Assembly (NCBI GenBank): GCA_003666325.1
Contig: QPIL01000122.1
Location: forward strand, 1 to 64,000
Reading direction: 5' to 3'
Length of the DNA: 64,000 nt
Source of the DNA: Methylococcales symbiont of Iophon sp. n. MRB-2018
GTDB taxonomy: Bacteria; Pseudomonadota; Gammaproteobacteria; Methylococcales; Methylomonadaceae
The stretch's first letter is position 1. Each line of letters opens with the position of its first letter. A program made the translations under genes and the position numbers. Of this stretch, positions 27,003-37,272 are shown in pieces. The notes beneath the pieces are model-generated. The model saw only the letters and a program-made list of their open reading frames with translations. It had not been told where the DNA came from and made no database searches.

Positions 27003-27869
27003 TTATAGAATATAAACAAATATAAATAACCCTACCCAAACCACATCAACAAAATGCCAATACCAGGCAGCACCTTCAAAGGCAAAGTGATTTTCAGGCG
27101 TAAAATGCCCCTTCCAGCTTCTGAACAATACCACTGATAATATAATCGCACCGACACAGACATGAAAACCATGAAAGCCTGTCAACATAAAGAATGTTGA
27201 ACCATAAACACCAGAACCTAAGGTTAAACCCATTTCATGGTACGCTTCATAATACTCAATAGCCTGGAAACCAACAAACAAAAAACCTAGGGTTACCGTT
27301 GCCATTAAGCCTTTAATCAACTGCTCTCTATTTTTGGCCAATAAGCCATGATGCGCCCAAGTACATGTTACTCCACTGGTTAATAATAATAAGGTGTTGA
27401 GGAAAGGTAGACCAAAAGCACCCATTTCTTCATAATCACCGCCAACATTGCCAGGGCCATTAGTCGGCCATACAGATTCAAACCCAGGCCATAATAGATT
27501 GGATGATTTTCCAGGTCCACCGCCTATTCCAGCCAGCCAATCAACAGATATATTTCGCGTGTACCATAATGCACCAAAGAAAGCGGCAAAAAACATCACT
27601 TCTGAAAAAATAAACCACATCATTCCCATACGATATGAAATGCCGACACCATGGTTATACATACCCGATTCACTTTCACTGGACTGCAAAGTAAACCAAC
27701 CTGTCAACATGACAATAAAGATCATTAGCCCCAACATCATCATGGTTGGACCTATTGAATTCCCATTAAGATAATTGGCAAACCCTGCCAGCATCATCAT
27801 AAGCCCACCTGTACCTATAATTGGCCAAACGGCTTTATGTGGAATGTAATATGCGACATCTGTAGACAT
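27003..27869 (-). CDS. ctaE: Cytochrome c oxidase subunit III
   Basis: A 288-residue seven-helix protein. Family marks: 'KAVWPIIGTGGLMMMLAG', 'GMMWFIFSEVMFFAAFFGAL', 'LLTSGVTCTWAHH', and the C-terminal 'FEGAAWYWHFVDVVWVGLF'. It stabilises the proton-pumping core. It is the last gene of the ctaC-ctaD-small ORF-ctaG-ctaE run. Confidence 0.96.
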   Translation of the reverse strand: MSTDVAYYIPHKAVWPIIGTGGLMMMLAGFANYLNGNSIGPTMMMLGLMIFIVMLTGWFTLQSSESESGMYNHGVGISYRMGMMWFIFSEVMFFAAFFGALWYTRNISVDWLAGIGGGPGKSSNLLWPGFESVWPTNGPGNVGGDYEEMGAFGLPFLNTLLLLTSGVTCTWAHHGLLAKNREQLIKGLMATVTLGFLFVGFQAIEYYEAYHEMGLTLGSGVYGSTFFMLTGFHGFHVCVGAIILSVVLFRSWKGHFTPENHFAFEGAAWYWHFVDVVWVGLFIFVYIL

Positions 27870-27882
27870 AAGCTACCCCTTG

Positions 27883-28428
27883 TTATTGTTTAACTGATAT
27901 TGTGCTGTTATCAAAAAATGTATAAGCCAATGTGATTGTTTTATACTTTGCAGGTAAGTCTGTATCAACAACAAAACGAACCGGCATAGTTTTACCTTGG
28001 TTTGGCTCGAACCTTTGTTCCGTAAAGCAAAAACATTCTGTTTTTTTAAAAAAATTTGCGGCAGGCCCTGGTGTAATACTAGGAATCGCCCGTGCAATCA
28101 TTGGTTTATTCGTTTTGTTTTCTGCGTAAAAATTCACCGTGTAATATTGTCCAGGGTGTACTTTTATTTTTTTTGTTTCAGCAAAAAAAAGCATGGGTGC
28201 AGATTCATTAAGAGAGGTTACAAATTCCACTGTTATCTCTCTTGTTGTATCAATTTCATACTTTGTTTCGACAGCAGCGACTTGTGCTGTTTTACCATTC
28301 AGTCCGGTAATATCACAAAACACATCATATATCGGCACTAAAGCAAAACCAAAACCGAACATTGCTATTACAACAAAAAATAATTTTCTTACTAATTTCG
28401 TATGTTTTCTCTCTAGTTCATTGTTCAT
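27883..28428 (-). CDS. ctaG: Cytochrome c oxidase assembly protein CtaG/Cox11
   Basis: A 181-residue copper chaperone for the CuB site. It has one N-terminal membrane helix ('KLFFVVIAMFGFGFALVPIY') and a periplasmic domain. 'KTECFCFTEQRF' holds the copper-binding CFCF motif, and 'MPVRFVVD' follows. Its ATG overlaps the stop of the 32-codon gene before it (ATGA). Confidence 0.95.
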   Translation of the reverse strand: MNNELERKHTKLVRKLFFVVIAMFGFGFALVPIYDVFCDITGLNGKTAQVAAVETKYEIDTTREITVEFVTSLNESAPMLFFAETKKIKVHPGQYYTVNFYAENKTNKPMIARAIPSITPGPAANFFKKTECFCFTEQRFEPNQGKTMPVRFVVDTDLPAKYKTITLAYTFFDNSTISVKQ

Positions 28429-28523
28429 AACGACATGGATCTCATCACTGCATAGACATAAAGCGTCGCAGAAAATGCAAGCAAAATAATAGCTGTCAAA
28501 ATATTTTTTGTTCTTATTTTCAT
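28425..28523 (-). CDS. 32-residue single-helix oxidase-cluster protein
   Basis: Short frame translating MKIRTKNILTAIILLAFSAT and ending YAVMRSMSL: positively charged N-terminus and one membrane helix. It fills the position of the small 'cytochrome oxidase assembly' peptides often found between subunit I and CtaG. Its stop overlaps the ctaG start by 4 bp, good evidence that it is translated. Confidence 0.65.
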   Translation of the reverse strand: MKIRTKNILTAIILLAFSATLYVYAVMRSMSL

Positions 28524-28555
28524 TTTATATAGACCAAAATTAAATTGCCTAGTTA

Positions 28556-30163
28556 TTAGAAGTGTTCTGTTGGAATTTCATCAGGTGGTGTTTCAAATGT
28601 ATGATAGGGTACAGGCGATGGAAGCCTCCATTCTAAACCATGCTCACTCGCACCTTCCCATACTTCATCCGTTGCTTTTTCGCAATCTATCCCTCTAATT
28701 GTTTTATAAACAATGTAGACAAATAACAACTGGCTAAATCCATAAACAAACGCACCAATACTGGAAATCATATTCCAATCTGCAAATTGCACCGCATAAT
28801 CAGGAATACGACGCGGCATACCCGCCAAGCCTAAAAAGTGCTGGGGGAAGAAAAGGATATTGACAGAAATAACGGATAACCAGAAATGTAGTTTCCCTAA
28901 TCTTTCATCGTACATATTACCTGTCCACTTAGGCAACCAGAAATAACATCCTGCCATAATCATAAAAATAGAGGCTGGTACTAAAACGTAATGAAAATGA
29001 GCCACAATAAAATAAGTATCATGGTACTGGAAATCAACCGGTGCCAATGACATCATTAAACCAGTAAAACCACCAATAGTGAACAATATGACAAAAGCGA
29101 CCGAAAACAACATCGGGGTTTCAAAAGTCATCGCACCTTTCCACATGGTTGCTGTCCAGTTAAAAACTTTAACCGCAGTAGGAACAGCAATGATCATAGT
29201 GGCATACATAAAATATAACTCACCCACCAAAGGCATTCCCACAAGAAACATATGATGCGCCCATACTATGAAAGAAAGAAAAGCAATCGCTGCCGTAGCA
29301 TAAACCATGGAGGCATAACCAAATAAAGGTTTACGCGCAAAAACAGGGATAATCGTAGAAGCTATACCAAATGTCGGTAAAATCAACACATAAACTTCGG
29401 GGTGCCCAAAAAACCAGAAAAGATGCTGATAAAGCACTGGATCACCACCACCAGCAGCATCAAAGAAGCTGGTATCGAAAAAGCGGTCGGTTAATAGCAT
29501 AGTCACTGCACCAGCAAATACAGGCATAATGGCTATCAGTAAAAAAGCGGTAATGATCCATGTCCAAACAAATAAAGGCATTTTCATTAATGACATAGCA
29601 GGTGCTCGCATATTAAAAATAGTCGCGATAATATTGATCGCTCCCATAATAGAAGAAATACCTAACAAATGGATAGAAAAAATCGCAAAAGGTAAAGCAT
29701 TACCTGTTTGTAAGACCAAAGGAGGGTACATTGTCCAGCCCGCAGCAGGAGCCCCTCCCTCTACAAATAAAGTGCTAAACAACAATAAAATGCCAGCCAC
29801 TAACATCCAGAAACTCATATTATTCATCCGAGGTAATGCCATATCTGGAGCGCCAATCATCATCGGTATCTGCCAGTTAGCGAAACCAACAAATGCAGGC
29901 ATCACTGCACCAAAAATCATTACCAATGCATGCATAGTGGTCATAGAGTTAAAGAACTGAGGCTCAACAAATTGCATACCTGGTTCAAATAATTCAGACC
30001 TTATTATCAAAGCCATTACACCACCTACAAAAAACATAGCTAGTGCAAAAACTAGATACATGGTGCCAATATCTTTATGGTTAGTGGTTACTATCCACCG
30101 CATAAATCCCTTTGCAGGCCCGTGATCGTGATGATCATCATTTTCAACTGTCACAGCAGACAT
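28556..30163 (-). CDS. ctaD: Cytochrome c oxidase subunit I
   Basis: A 535-residue 12-helix catalytic subunit. Ligands seen: H78 (low-spin heme a), H254 with E256/Y258 in '[11 protein letters not shown]' (CuB and His-Tyr link), and the '[14 protein letters not shown]' histidines for heme a3/a. It reduces oxygen and pumps protons in the inner membrane. 57 bp separate it from ctaC. Confidence 0.98.
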   Translation of the reverse strand: MSAVTVENDDHHDHGPAKGFMRWIVTTNHKDIGTMYLVFALAMFFVGGVMALIIRSELFEPGMQFVEPQFFNSMTTMHALVMIFGAVMPAFVGFANWQIPMMIGAPDMALPRMNNMSFWMLVAGILLLFSTLFVEGGAPAAGWTMYPPLVLQTGNALPFAIFSIHLLGISSIMGAINIIATIFNMRAPAMSLMKMPLFVWTWIITAFLLIAIMPVFAGAVTMLLTDRFFDTSFFDAAGGGDPVLYQHLFWFFGHPEVYVLILPTFGIASTIIPVFARKPLFGYASMVYATAAIAFLSFIVWAHHMFLVGMPLVGELYFMYATMIIAVPTAVKVFNWTATMWKGAMTFETPMLFSVAFVILFTIGGFTGLMMSLAPVDFQYHDTYFIVAHFHYVLVPASIFMIMAGCYFWLPKWTGNMYDERLGKLHFWLSVISVNILFFPQHFLGLAGMPRRIPDYAVQFADWNMISSIGAFVYGFSQLLFVYIVYKTIRGIDCEKATDEVWEGASEHGLEWRLPSPVPYHTFETPPDEIPTEHF

Positions 30164-30220
30164 ACTTAGTACCTCTTAAAAATATTTAAAAAAGAATCCA
30201 GACAGATCATGCTTAAAAAC

Positions 30221-31375
30221 TTAGACATCATCTTCATCTACCGTAATCGCTGATTGTTTCTCTTGGATAATAGACGGCTGAATTGAATCTCCCACAGTAT
30301 TACTCAAGTCATTACGAATAAAAGTAACTACCGAAGCAAAATCAACGGGGCTTAACATTTGAGCAAAAGCCGGCATCATTCCCTTACCATTCATTATTAA
30401 CTCTATTTGAGTTTCAATATCACCAGTGACTACTGGACTTCCACTTAACGCAGGAAAAACACCCTGCATCCCTTTACCGTCACCCATGTGGCATGATGCA
30501 CAGTTATTTGCGTAGACACCCGCACCTTTAGTTATTAATTCATCCACAGACCATTCTCTATTCGCCGCATTAGCATTTGCAATCACTAAGGCTTTTTGTT
30601 CTTTCACCCATTCTGCATAATCTACTTTTTCCATCGCAATCAATACAATGGGCATAAAAGCATGATCTTGACCACACAATTCAGCACATTGTCCTCGGTA
30701 TGTACCTGGCTCATCAACCATTGTCCAGTTTTCATTAATAAATCCTGGAACCGTATCTTTTTTCCAGCCTAAATCAGGTACCCACCAAGAATGAATCACA
30801 TCCGCAGCAGTAAACAGAAAACGAATTTTGGTGTTAATAGGAATAACCACAGGGTTATCTACATTCAATAGATAATGAGGAACACTCTGGGGATCAATCC
30901 CAGAACCTACATGCCGTGCTTTATTGCTTTCTTCATCCAAGCTACTGAAAAAATGGATCCCTTCTTCCAGATATTCATATTCCCACTTCCACTGCCAACC
31001 GGTGACTTTAATCGTCATTTCAGTATCGGAAGTATCATCAATAGCAATCATTGCTTTGGTGGCAGGGATAGCCATGATCACTAGAATGATAGTTGGAATG
31101 ATTGTCCAAATAATCTCAATCGTTGTATTCTCATGAAATTGTTCTGCTTTGTGCCCCATAGATTTTCGATGATAATAAATCGAATAAAACATGACACCAA
31201 AAACAACAACACCAACAGCTACACAAATCCATAAAGCAATCATATGCATTTCATAGACTTCGTGACTGAGCTTGGTTGCACCTTGCATTAAATTCATGGT
31301 GTAATCAGCTTGTGCAACTCCGATGCCAATAGTCATTAGACCAATAACAGTAAGCAGTTGCTTAGTTTTTCTCAC
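30221..31375 (-). CDS. ctaC: Cytochrome c oxidase subunit II with C-terminal cytochrome c domain
   Basis: A 384-residue subunit with signal peptide (ending near 'GVAQA'), two helices, and a cupredoxin domain with the CuA ligands H195, C230, C234, H238 and M241. An extra c-type cytochrome domain carries CASCH at residues 292-296. This makes the enzyme caa3-type. It is the first gene of the operon. Confidence 0.97.
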   Translation of the reverse strand: MRKTKQLLTVIGLMTIGIGVAQADYTMNLMQGATKLSHEVYEMHMIALWICVAVGVVVFGVMFYSIYYHRKSMGHKAEQFHENTTIEIIWTIIPTIILVIMAIPATKAMIAIDDTSDTEMTIKVTGWQWKWEYEYLEEGIHFFSSLDEESNKARHVGSGIDPQSVPHYLLNVDNPVVIPINTKIRFLFTAADVIHSWWVPDLGWKKDTVPGFINENWTMVDEPGTYRGQCAELCGQDHAFMPIVLIAMEKVDYAEWVKEQKALVIANANAANREWSVDELITKGAGVYANNCASCHMGDGKGMQGVFPALSGSPVVTGDIETQIELIMNGKGMMPAFAQMLSPVDFASVVTFIRNDLSNTVGDSIQPSIIQEKQSAITVDEDDV

Positions 31376-31411
31376 GGAGTAACCTCCAGTTTAAAGTTAT
31401 AAATTCGTTAT

Positions 31412-31510
31412 GCGTGGTCTGGAATACAATGCCCTACCACTTAATATTACAAAATGACCCACCACGCACCAAGCCGGTAATTTTAACCTATGCAAGGGTT
31501 GTATTCCAGA
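31412..31510. repeat. Nested inverted repeats upstream of ctaC (possible MITE or operator)
   Basis: TCTGGAATACAA (31418-31429) and TTGTATTCCAGA (31499-31510) are perfect inverted copies 69 bp apart. A second pair, GCGTGGT (31412) and ACCACGC (31461), lies partly inside. The ends resemble those of the 52250-52439 element (CTCTGGAACGGA). It lies between the oxidase operon start and bioD. Confidence 0.5.
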
Positions 31511-31613
31511 ACAGCTCTAAATGTTTTTATGATTTATTACAATATTTTCTATATAAATAACAATATAACCCACCCAAGTATTTGTCTTTTATATAATTTT
31601 AATATATTTAACT

Positions 31614-32279
31614 TTATAAATTTATTTTGGAAGCTAGATAATTAACATCCAGTTTTTCAGTAAAGGGTAAAACCCCCAATAAAGGAGCTGATGTTCTGTT
31701 GCTTATGCTTTCAATGTTTTCTGCCATTAATTGCATATCAGAATCAAGGCACATGGCAATCCATCCTGCACATTCTATTCCATCTGCTTGTATTTGTCGG
31801 AGTGTTAATCGTGCATGATTGATACATCCCAGCTTTATTGCAACTACCAAAATAACGGGTATGTCTAAAGCAATGACTAAATCAGACATATCATAGTGTT
31901 CTGACAGTGGTACTAGCCATCCTCCAGCACCTTCAACAATAACCCTATCTACTTTTGCTTGTAATTTTCCAAAGCTATCAACAATAAGTTTTAACTGAAT
32001 TTCATTTTCTTTATTCGCCAAATGCGGTGCTACTGACATTTCAAAAGCATAGGTGTTTATTTCTTTATATTGCAGATGAATAGATGCGTTTTCTTGCAAC
32101 AAAAGTGCATCTTTATTTTTAAACTGCCGACCATCCCATTGGCATCCAGTGGCTACTGGCTTCATTCCTGCTACTGAATACCCTTGTTGCTTAAAATAGT
32201 ACATTAGAGCTAGAGATGCCCAGGTTTTTCCTACGTTTGTATCTGTACCTGTTATAAAATAAGCTTTGCTATTATTCAA
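31614..32279 (-). CDS. bioD: Dethiobiotin synthetase
   Basis: A 221-residue ATP-dependent carboxylase. 'FITGTDTNVGKTWASLALM' is the modified P-loop, 'GMKPVATGC' the substrate loop, and 'VIVEGAGGWLVPL' the active-site strand. Last gene of the bio operon, 8 bp after bioC. Confidence 0.95.
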   Translation of the reverse strand: MNNSKAYFITGTDTNVGKTWASLALMYYFKQQGYSVAGMKPVATGCQWDGRQFKNKDALLLQENASIHLQYKEINTYAFEMSVAPHLANKENEIQLKLIVDSFGKLQAKVDRVIVEGAGGWLVPLSEHYDMSDLVIALDIPVILVVAIKLGCINHARLTLRQIQADGIECAGWIAMCLDSDMQLMAENIESISNRTSAPLLGVLPFTEKLDVNYLASKINL

Positions 32280-32287
32280 AATAATAC

Positions 32288-33085
32288 TTAACTTTGTGCA
32301 GAAACAAAAATAACTTCATAAGTAGCAGGAATTGATTCTTTAGTTCGATAGTTTTTTTCATATTCGGCTATCATTAATTGCATTTTCATTCTACTTATTG
32401 TGTTTTGACTTTGAGCAGAAAACACCTTATTTGCCCCAATATCTTTTAACTCTTTCATTAACGCCACTACTGAGGTGTAGCTTGATTTATAACGTTTTTT
32501 TTTAATTTTAATGTTTTTAAACCCTGTTTCTTTTAAAAACAACCTGATATTAGTTTCCTCATAAAATTTATTCACATGGATATGCTTGTCAACTTGAGCC
32601 CAAGATTGTTTTAACTCTTGTAAAGTCCCCGTACCAAATGTAGAAAACAGCAACTGCCCATCGGCCTTCAATACCCGTTTAAAATCTTCAAAGACCGTAG
32701 TTAAGTCCACACACCACTGTAAAGCCAAATTGGATACAATTTTATCCACTGTAGCCGTAGGCAATGGTAATTTTTCGGCATCTGCACAAATAAATTGAAT
32801 GTTATTTAATTGTTTCAATTTTCTACGTGCAATGTATAGCATGGCATGAGCAATATCAACCGCTATCATTTGCTTTGCTGATTCTGCTGACATCAACTGT
32901 TGCATTAAAAAACCGGTGCCACAGCCTAAATCAATCACCTGTTCATTCGCTATATTAATATCAAATTGAGAAATCAAATCCAGCGCAACTTGCCTTTGTA
33001 ATAAGGCAGAATCATCATAGCGATTTGCTGCTGCTGAAAACGAGCGCCTGATTTTATTTTTTTCGGTAGCAAATGCCGCACTCAT
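32288..33085 (-). CDS. bioC: Malonyl-[acyl-carrier protein] O-methyltransferase BioC
   Basis: A 265-residue SAM methyltransferase: 'RRSFSAAANRYDDSALLQRQ' is the BioC N-terminus and 'VIDLGCGTGFLM' the SAM site. It caps malonyl-ACP to prime pimelate synthesis. Its ATG overlaps the bioH stop. Confidence 0.94.
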   Translation of the reverse strand: MSAAFATEKNKIRRSFSAAANRYDDSALLQRQVALDLISQFDINIANEQVIDLGCGTGFLMQQLMSAESAKQMIAVDIAHAMLYIARRKLKQLNNIQFICADAEKLPLPTATVDKIVSNLALQWCVDLTTVFEDFKRVLKADGQLLFSTFGTGTLQELKQSWAQVDKHIHVNKFYEETNIRLFLKETGFKNIKIKKKRYKSSYTSVVALMKELKDIGANKVFSAQSQNTISRMKMQLMIAEYEKNYRTKESIPATYEVIFVSAQS

Positions 33086-33843
33086 ACAAAACCACGCACT
33101 ATTTGAATAAGCTCAGATGAATGCGATAAAAAAGGCGCATGCCCTGCCCCAGAAATAATATTTAACTTACTTTTGCATGATAATTTTTGTATGCTATGAC
33201 CCGCTTGTAAAGGCACCAATGTATCTTTATCACCTTGAATGATCATTAGTCCACATTTTAATGCAGCCAGATCTTCTCTCAAATCAGCGCGCTTTAGAAT
33301 TTCTAAGGCTTGTTTCAACACAGTTTCTGTCGGTGGATCACATTCATCAATAGCTGACTTTAGTTGTTTCAATAATTTTTTTCCATTCGTTAAACCGTGT
33401 ACTTGCAGTGCAAGAAAGCGAAGCAATGTTGACTGACAACTGAGTTGCAAATTTTCTGCAAATTCTTCTAACAACTGAACTTGCATCCCCGGCCAATCTT
33501 TTGTCTGTGTAAATTTTGGATTCCCTGCCAGACATATTAGTAAATTAATTCTATCGGGATATTGCTTAGCCATTGTTATCGCTATTGACGCACCTAATGA
33601 CCAGCCCAATAAACAAAATGGAGTATCTGGCATTTCATCAATCAATACTGCGTTGATTTTCTCTAATGTAAAAGGCTTAACCACCTCACTAAGCCCGTGC
33701 CCAGGTAGATCTAAGCAAGTCACTTGATAGTTTTGTGCTAATTGTTGTGCAAAGGAACGCCAAATACCCGTATGCATTGCCCAACCATGAATAAGTACAA
33801 TAGCTTTGCCTTGTCCATAGACCTCTTTATGCACTTTAATCAT
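33082..33843 (-). CDS. bioH: Pimeloyl-[acyl-carrier protein] methyl ester esterase BioH
   Basis: A 253-residue alpha/beta hydrolase. 'VLIHGWAMHTGIWRSF' is the oxyanion region, 'LLGWSLGASIAI' the nucleophile elbow (Ser), and 'ISGAGHAPFLSH' the catalytic His. It removes the methyl cap to stop chain elongation. It overlaps both neighbours by 4 bp. Confidence 0.94.
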   Translation of the reverse strand: MIKVHKEVYGQGKAIVLIHGWAMHTGIWRSFAQQLAQNYQVTCLDLPGHGLSEVVKPFTLEKINAVLIDEMPDTPFCLLGWSLGASIAITMAKQYPDRINLLICLAGNPKFTQTKDWPGMQVQLLEEFAENLQLSCQSTLLRFLALQVHGLTNGKKLLKQLKSAIDECDPPTETVLKQALEILKRADLREDLAALKCGLMIIQGDKDTLVPLQAGHSIQKLSCKSKLNIISGAGHAPFLSHSSELIQIVRGFV

Positions 33844-35000
33844 AATGCAGTCGACTCCAAAGCATCTAATAATTGATCAATCTGCTGCTCATCATGATTT
33901 GCTGAAAAAGTAATGCGCAACCGTGCCTGTCCTTTAGCAACAGTCGGTGGACGAATAGCACTGACTAAAAAACCTTTATCCAACAAGTCATTACTCAATC
34001 TTATCGCACTTTGGCTATCGCCAATTAATAGCGGTTGAATAGCCGAAGCTGATGGCAATATTTGTAAACCTATCTGTTTTGCACCTAAAGTAAAGCGATT
34101 AGCTAATTTCAATAACTTATCTCTTCGCCAGTTTTCAACCATTAAAATTCGCAGACTGGTTCGTGTGGCTTCTGCTATTGCAGCGGGTAAGGCCGTGGTA
34201 AAAACATAGCTCCTGGCTTTTTGTATTAGAGTTTCAATCAATATCTCTGAGCCAGCAACAAAGGCACCAAAGGTACCAAAGCTTTTCCCTAAAGTGCCCA
34301 TTAGCACGGCTACATCTTGTTGCGACAAACCATAATGTTCAACAATGCCACCCCCTGTTGCCCCCAAAACACCAAAACCATGTGCATCATCAACCATTAA
34401 CCAAGCCTTGTTTTTTTTTGCAGTCAAACTCAGCTCGGGTAATAAAGCTAAATCGCCATCCATGCTAAAAACCCCATCGGTGACAATCAATGATTTTCGT
34501 TTGCTTAATTTGATTTTTGTTTGAAGATTTTCAATGTCCTTATGCATATAGCGTTTAAAAATTGCGCCAGATAATAAGCCACCGTCTAATAAGGAAGCAT
34601 GATTTAAACGGTCTTCAAAAACAAAATCCCCACGAGTCAATAACGCAGAAATAATGCCTATATTTGCCATAAAGCCCGTTGAAAATAATAATACGCGATC
34701 TCTGCCAGTAAATGCAGCCAACTCTTCTTCCAAAGCATGATGGCTCGATGTATGACCACAAATCAAATGTGCAGAACCTGTCCCTACACCGTATTGATTA
34801 GTTGCTTTTTTAAACGACTCAATCACTTCTGGATGATTCGCCAGCCCTAAATAATTATTACTACTAAAATTGATAACTTTTTTACCATCTATCTCAATAC
34901 AAACGCCCTGAGATGATGAAACAAGCCTTCTGGAACGGTAAATATTTTGTTTTTTTAATGACTCTAAATCATCTTCTAAACTAGCAAAACCAACCGTCAT
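33840..35000 (-). CDS. bioF: 8-amino-7-oxononanoate synthase
   Basis: A 386-residue PLP enzyme. '[20 protein letters not shown]' is the typical start, '[12 protein letters not shown]' the PLP-interacting Asp/His, and '[14 protein letters not shown]' has the PLP lysine. It overlaps bioB and bioH by 4 bp each. Confidence 0.96.
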   Translation of the reverse strand: MTVGFASLEDDLESLKKQNIYRSRRLVSSSQGVCIEIDGKKVINFSSNNYLGLANHPEVIESFKKATNQYGVGTGSAHLICGHTSSHHALEEELAAFTGRDRVLLFSTGFMANIGIISALLTRGDFVFEDRLNHASLLDGGLLSGAIFKRYMHKDIENLQTKIKLSKRKSLIVTDGVFSMDGDLALLPELSLTAKKNKAWLMVDDAHGFGVLGATGGGIVEHYGLSQQDVAVLMGTLGKSFGTFGAFVAGSEILIETLIQKARSYVFTTALPAAIAEATRTSLRILMVENWRRDKLLKLANRFTLGAKQIGLQILPSASAIQPLLIGDSQSAIRLSNDLLDKGFLVSAIRPPTVAKGQARLRITFSANHDEQQIDQLLDALESTAL

Positions 35001-36013
35001 CCTGCGTAACTGGAACCGCCAGATCTTAAACCTAAGCGATTAAATAGTGCTATATCATGGTTACTCATGGGGTTATCTGTTGTTAGCAGTTTGTCACCAT
35101 AAAATATTGAATTTGCGCCAGCAAAAAAACACATTGCCTGCATTTCATCTGACATTTCTTTTCTACCCGCTGATAACCGTACTCTGGATTCAGGCATTAA
35201 AATTCTGGCAACAGCTATAGTTCTAATAAAAATAAGTGGGTCTAATGCTTCCGTGCCTTGTAACGGGGTGCCTTCCACTTGCACCAGCATATTAATAGGG
35301 ACACTTTCTGGATGTTTGGGTAAATTAGCTAATTCAATTAACAGCTTTGCCCTATCAATATCAGATTCACCCATACCAACAATACCGCCACAACACACAT
35401 TGATATCTGCATCTCTGACTCGTTTTAAAGTATCCAGTCTATCTTGATAGCTACGTGTGGTAATGACTTCTGAATAATATTCTTTAGAAGTATCCAAATT
35501 ATGATTGTAATAATCCAGTCCACCTTCTTTCAACGCTTTGGTTTGCTTATCAGTCAACATACCTAATGTGACACAAGTCTCCATACCTAGTGCTTTAACA
35601 CCCTGTACCATTTTTACCACACGTTCTATATCTTTATCTTTAGGACTGCGCCAAGCTGCCCCCATACAAAAACGGGAAGCACCTTGATCCTTTGCTAATT
35701 GAGCAGATTTGATCACATCATCAACTGGCATTAAAGCCTCTGGCGTTAAATCTGCATCATATCGTGCGCTTTGTGGACAATATCCACAATCTTCTGAACA
35801 TGAACCCGTTTTAATACTTAATAAGCTACTAATTTGCACCTCATTAGGGTCAAAATTTTCTCTATGTATAGATTGTGCTTTAAACAGTAAGTCATTAAAA
35901 GGTAAAGCATATAATGCTTGCACTTCATCTAATTGCCAATCATTTCTAAGGCTAGTCGCCATTTTTAATTGGGTATTTAAGGAGATTTGATCTATATTAG
36001 GATTTGCAGACAT
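34997..36013 (-). CDS. bioB: Biotin synthase
   Basis: A 338-residue radical SAM enzyme inserting sulfur into dethiobiotin. The [4Fe-4S] cysteines are in '[11 protein letters not shown]', and '[13 protein letters not shown]' and '[11 protein letters not shown]' are conserved. It leads the five-gene operon bioBFHCD. A promoter should lie in the 90-bp gap to the divergent comF; I could not fix it. Confidence 0.97.
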   Translation of the reverse strand: MSANPNIDQISLNTQLKMATSLRNDWQLDEVQALYALPFNDLLFKAQSIHRENFDPNEVQISSLLSIKTGSCSEDCGYCPQSARYDADLTPEALMPVDDVIKSAQLAKDQGASRFCMGAAWRSPKDKDIERVVKMVQGVKALGMETCVTLGMLTDKQTKALKEGGLDYYNHNLDTSKEYYSEVITTRSYQDRLDTLKRVRDADINVCCGGIVGMGESDIDRAKLLIELANLPKHPESVPINMLVQVEGTPLQGTEALDPLIFIRTIAVARILMPESRVRLSAGRKEMSDEMQAMCFFAGANSIFYGDKLLTTDNPMSNHDIALFNRLGLRSGGSSYAG

Positions 36014-36105
36014 CTGTTAATCTCTTGGTTTTGTCTTTTATGGAATCGGATTTATTCACCCTTAAGCAGAGCAACAAATAAACTCGTCAACCTACTTTAA
36101 TAAAA

Positions 36106-36807
36106 ATGGTAAACAACTGGTTTAATATTATACAGGATTACCTGCTTCCGCCTACTTGCATCTTATGTGGTAATAAAGGTTTTGAGTCACAAGACATCTG
36201 TAAACCTTGCTTCATCAACCTTAAAAAAAATTTTCATTGCTGTTATCGTTGCGCTGAAATCTTTGAAACAGCCAATATAAAGCCGTTATTATGTGGACGC
36301 TGCATTAATCAAACACCCGCGTTTGATGAAACCTATGCACCTTTTATATATCAGGATGTTTTACGCCACTTGATTAGTACTCTTAAATTCAAACAACAAT
36401 ATAAAAACGCACGTTTACTGGGTTTTCTATTGGCTGATTATTTGCAAAAAACCGCAGAACTTCCAGAGTTAATCATCCCAGTCCCTTTACATAAACAACG
36501 ATTTAGGGAGCGTGGTTTCAATCAATCAATAGAAATTGCTAAATCGGTTTCTAAACATCTAAAAATTCCTATTGACACTCACTCATGCATCCGAACTCGC
36601 AATACACAGCATCAGATCGCGTTGCCTGCAAAACAACGCCGATCCAATATAAAAAGTGCTTTTAAAGTCGGCAAAATCATAAAAGCCCAACATATTGCAA
36701 TAATCGATGATGTTATGACCACTGGCTCAACAGTCAACGATCTAGCTAAAACATTAAAAAAATCTGGCGTTGATCGTGTAGATATTTGGGTTTGTGCAAG
36801 AGCTTAA
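36106..36807 (+). CDS. ComF family phosphoribosyltransferase-like protein
   Basis: A 233-residue protein. The N-terminal zinc-finger pairs are 'CILCGNKGFESQDICKPCF' and 'CCYRCAEIF'/'LCGRCI'. The C-terminal PRTase domain has 'VPLHKQRFRERGFNQSIEI' and 'IAIIDDVMTTGSTVNDLA'. Linked to DNA uptake in competent species; role here unproved. Divergent from bioB, a common arrangement. Confidence 0.92.
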   Translation: MVNNWFNIIQDYLLPPTCILCGNKGFESQDICKPCFINLKKNFHCCYRCAEIFETANIKPLLCGRCINQTPAFDETYAPFIYQDVLRHLISTLKFKQQYKNARLLGFLLADYLQKTAELPELIIPVPLHKQRFRERGFNQSIEIAKSVSKHLKIPIDTHSCIRTRNTQHQIALPAKQRRSNIKSAFKVGKIIKAQHIAIIDDVMTTGSTVNDLAKTLKKSGVDRVDIWVCARA

Positions 36808-36871
36808 TTGGCTTCATAGACCCCATTAAGTGTATGGGTTGACATTTTTCTTCCTTTTATTGTTGGGTTTG

Positions 36872-37071
36872 ATTGAAAATTGAAAATTGAAAATTGAAAA
36901 TTGAAAATGGGAAATTGAAAATTGAAAATTGAAAATTGAAAATGGGAAATTGAAAATTGAAAATTGAAAATGGGAAATTGGAAATGGGAAATGGGAAATG
37001 GGAAATTGAAAATTGAAAATTGAAAATTGAAAATGGGAAATGGGAAATGGGAAATGGGAAATGGGAAATGG
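36872..37071 (-). repeat. Heptanucleotide tandem repeat of about 28 units
   Basis: 200 bp of 7-bp units, mostly GAAAATT and GGAAATG, in blocks. On the minus strand it stays open in all frames, giving FPFPISHF- or FNFQFSI-like peptides. It interrupts an antitoxin gene directly after its 24th codon. Confidence 0.95.
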
Positions 37072-37139
37072 TCGTTACAAACCTGCTCCATCGTTTTAGA
37101 TAAATTTGCACGGACAGCGGTGTAGCTTATAGCATCCAT
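37068..37139 (-). pseudogene. N-terminal remnant of a Phd/YefM-family antitoxin
   Basis: The first 24 codons, 'MDAISYTAVRANLSKTMEQV' then CNDH, are the typical start of a YefM/Phd-type antitoxin. Reading then enters the 7-bp repeat. The long frame continuing to 36804 is repeat translation plus a 13-residue tail with no antitoxin similarity. No matching YoeB/Doc toxin follows. Confidence 0.8.
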
Positions 37140-37272
37140 AAGGGCCTCATTAACAATAGGTTAATGATTAGAGTACAGTGGGACAATCACACACAACAAA
37201 AAATTCCAGTTGACCGCTTGATTTCTTGATTTGTTCTTGATTTGTTAGCTGGCTGACCCCGTTATCTTCTTT

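Noticed and set aside
36804-37067. Long frame continuing from the antitoxin start, rich in F, P, N, S and I
   Set aside because: It is translation of a 7-bp tandem repeat; the final 13 residues have no known similarity.
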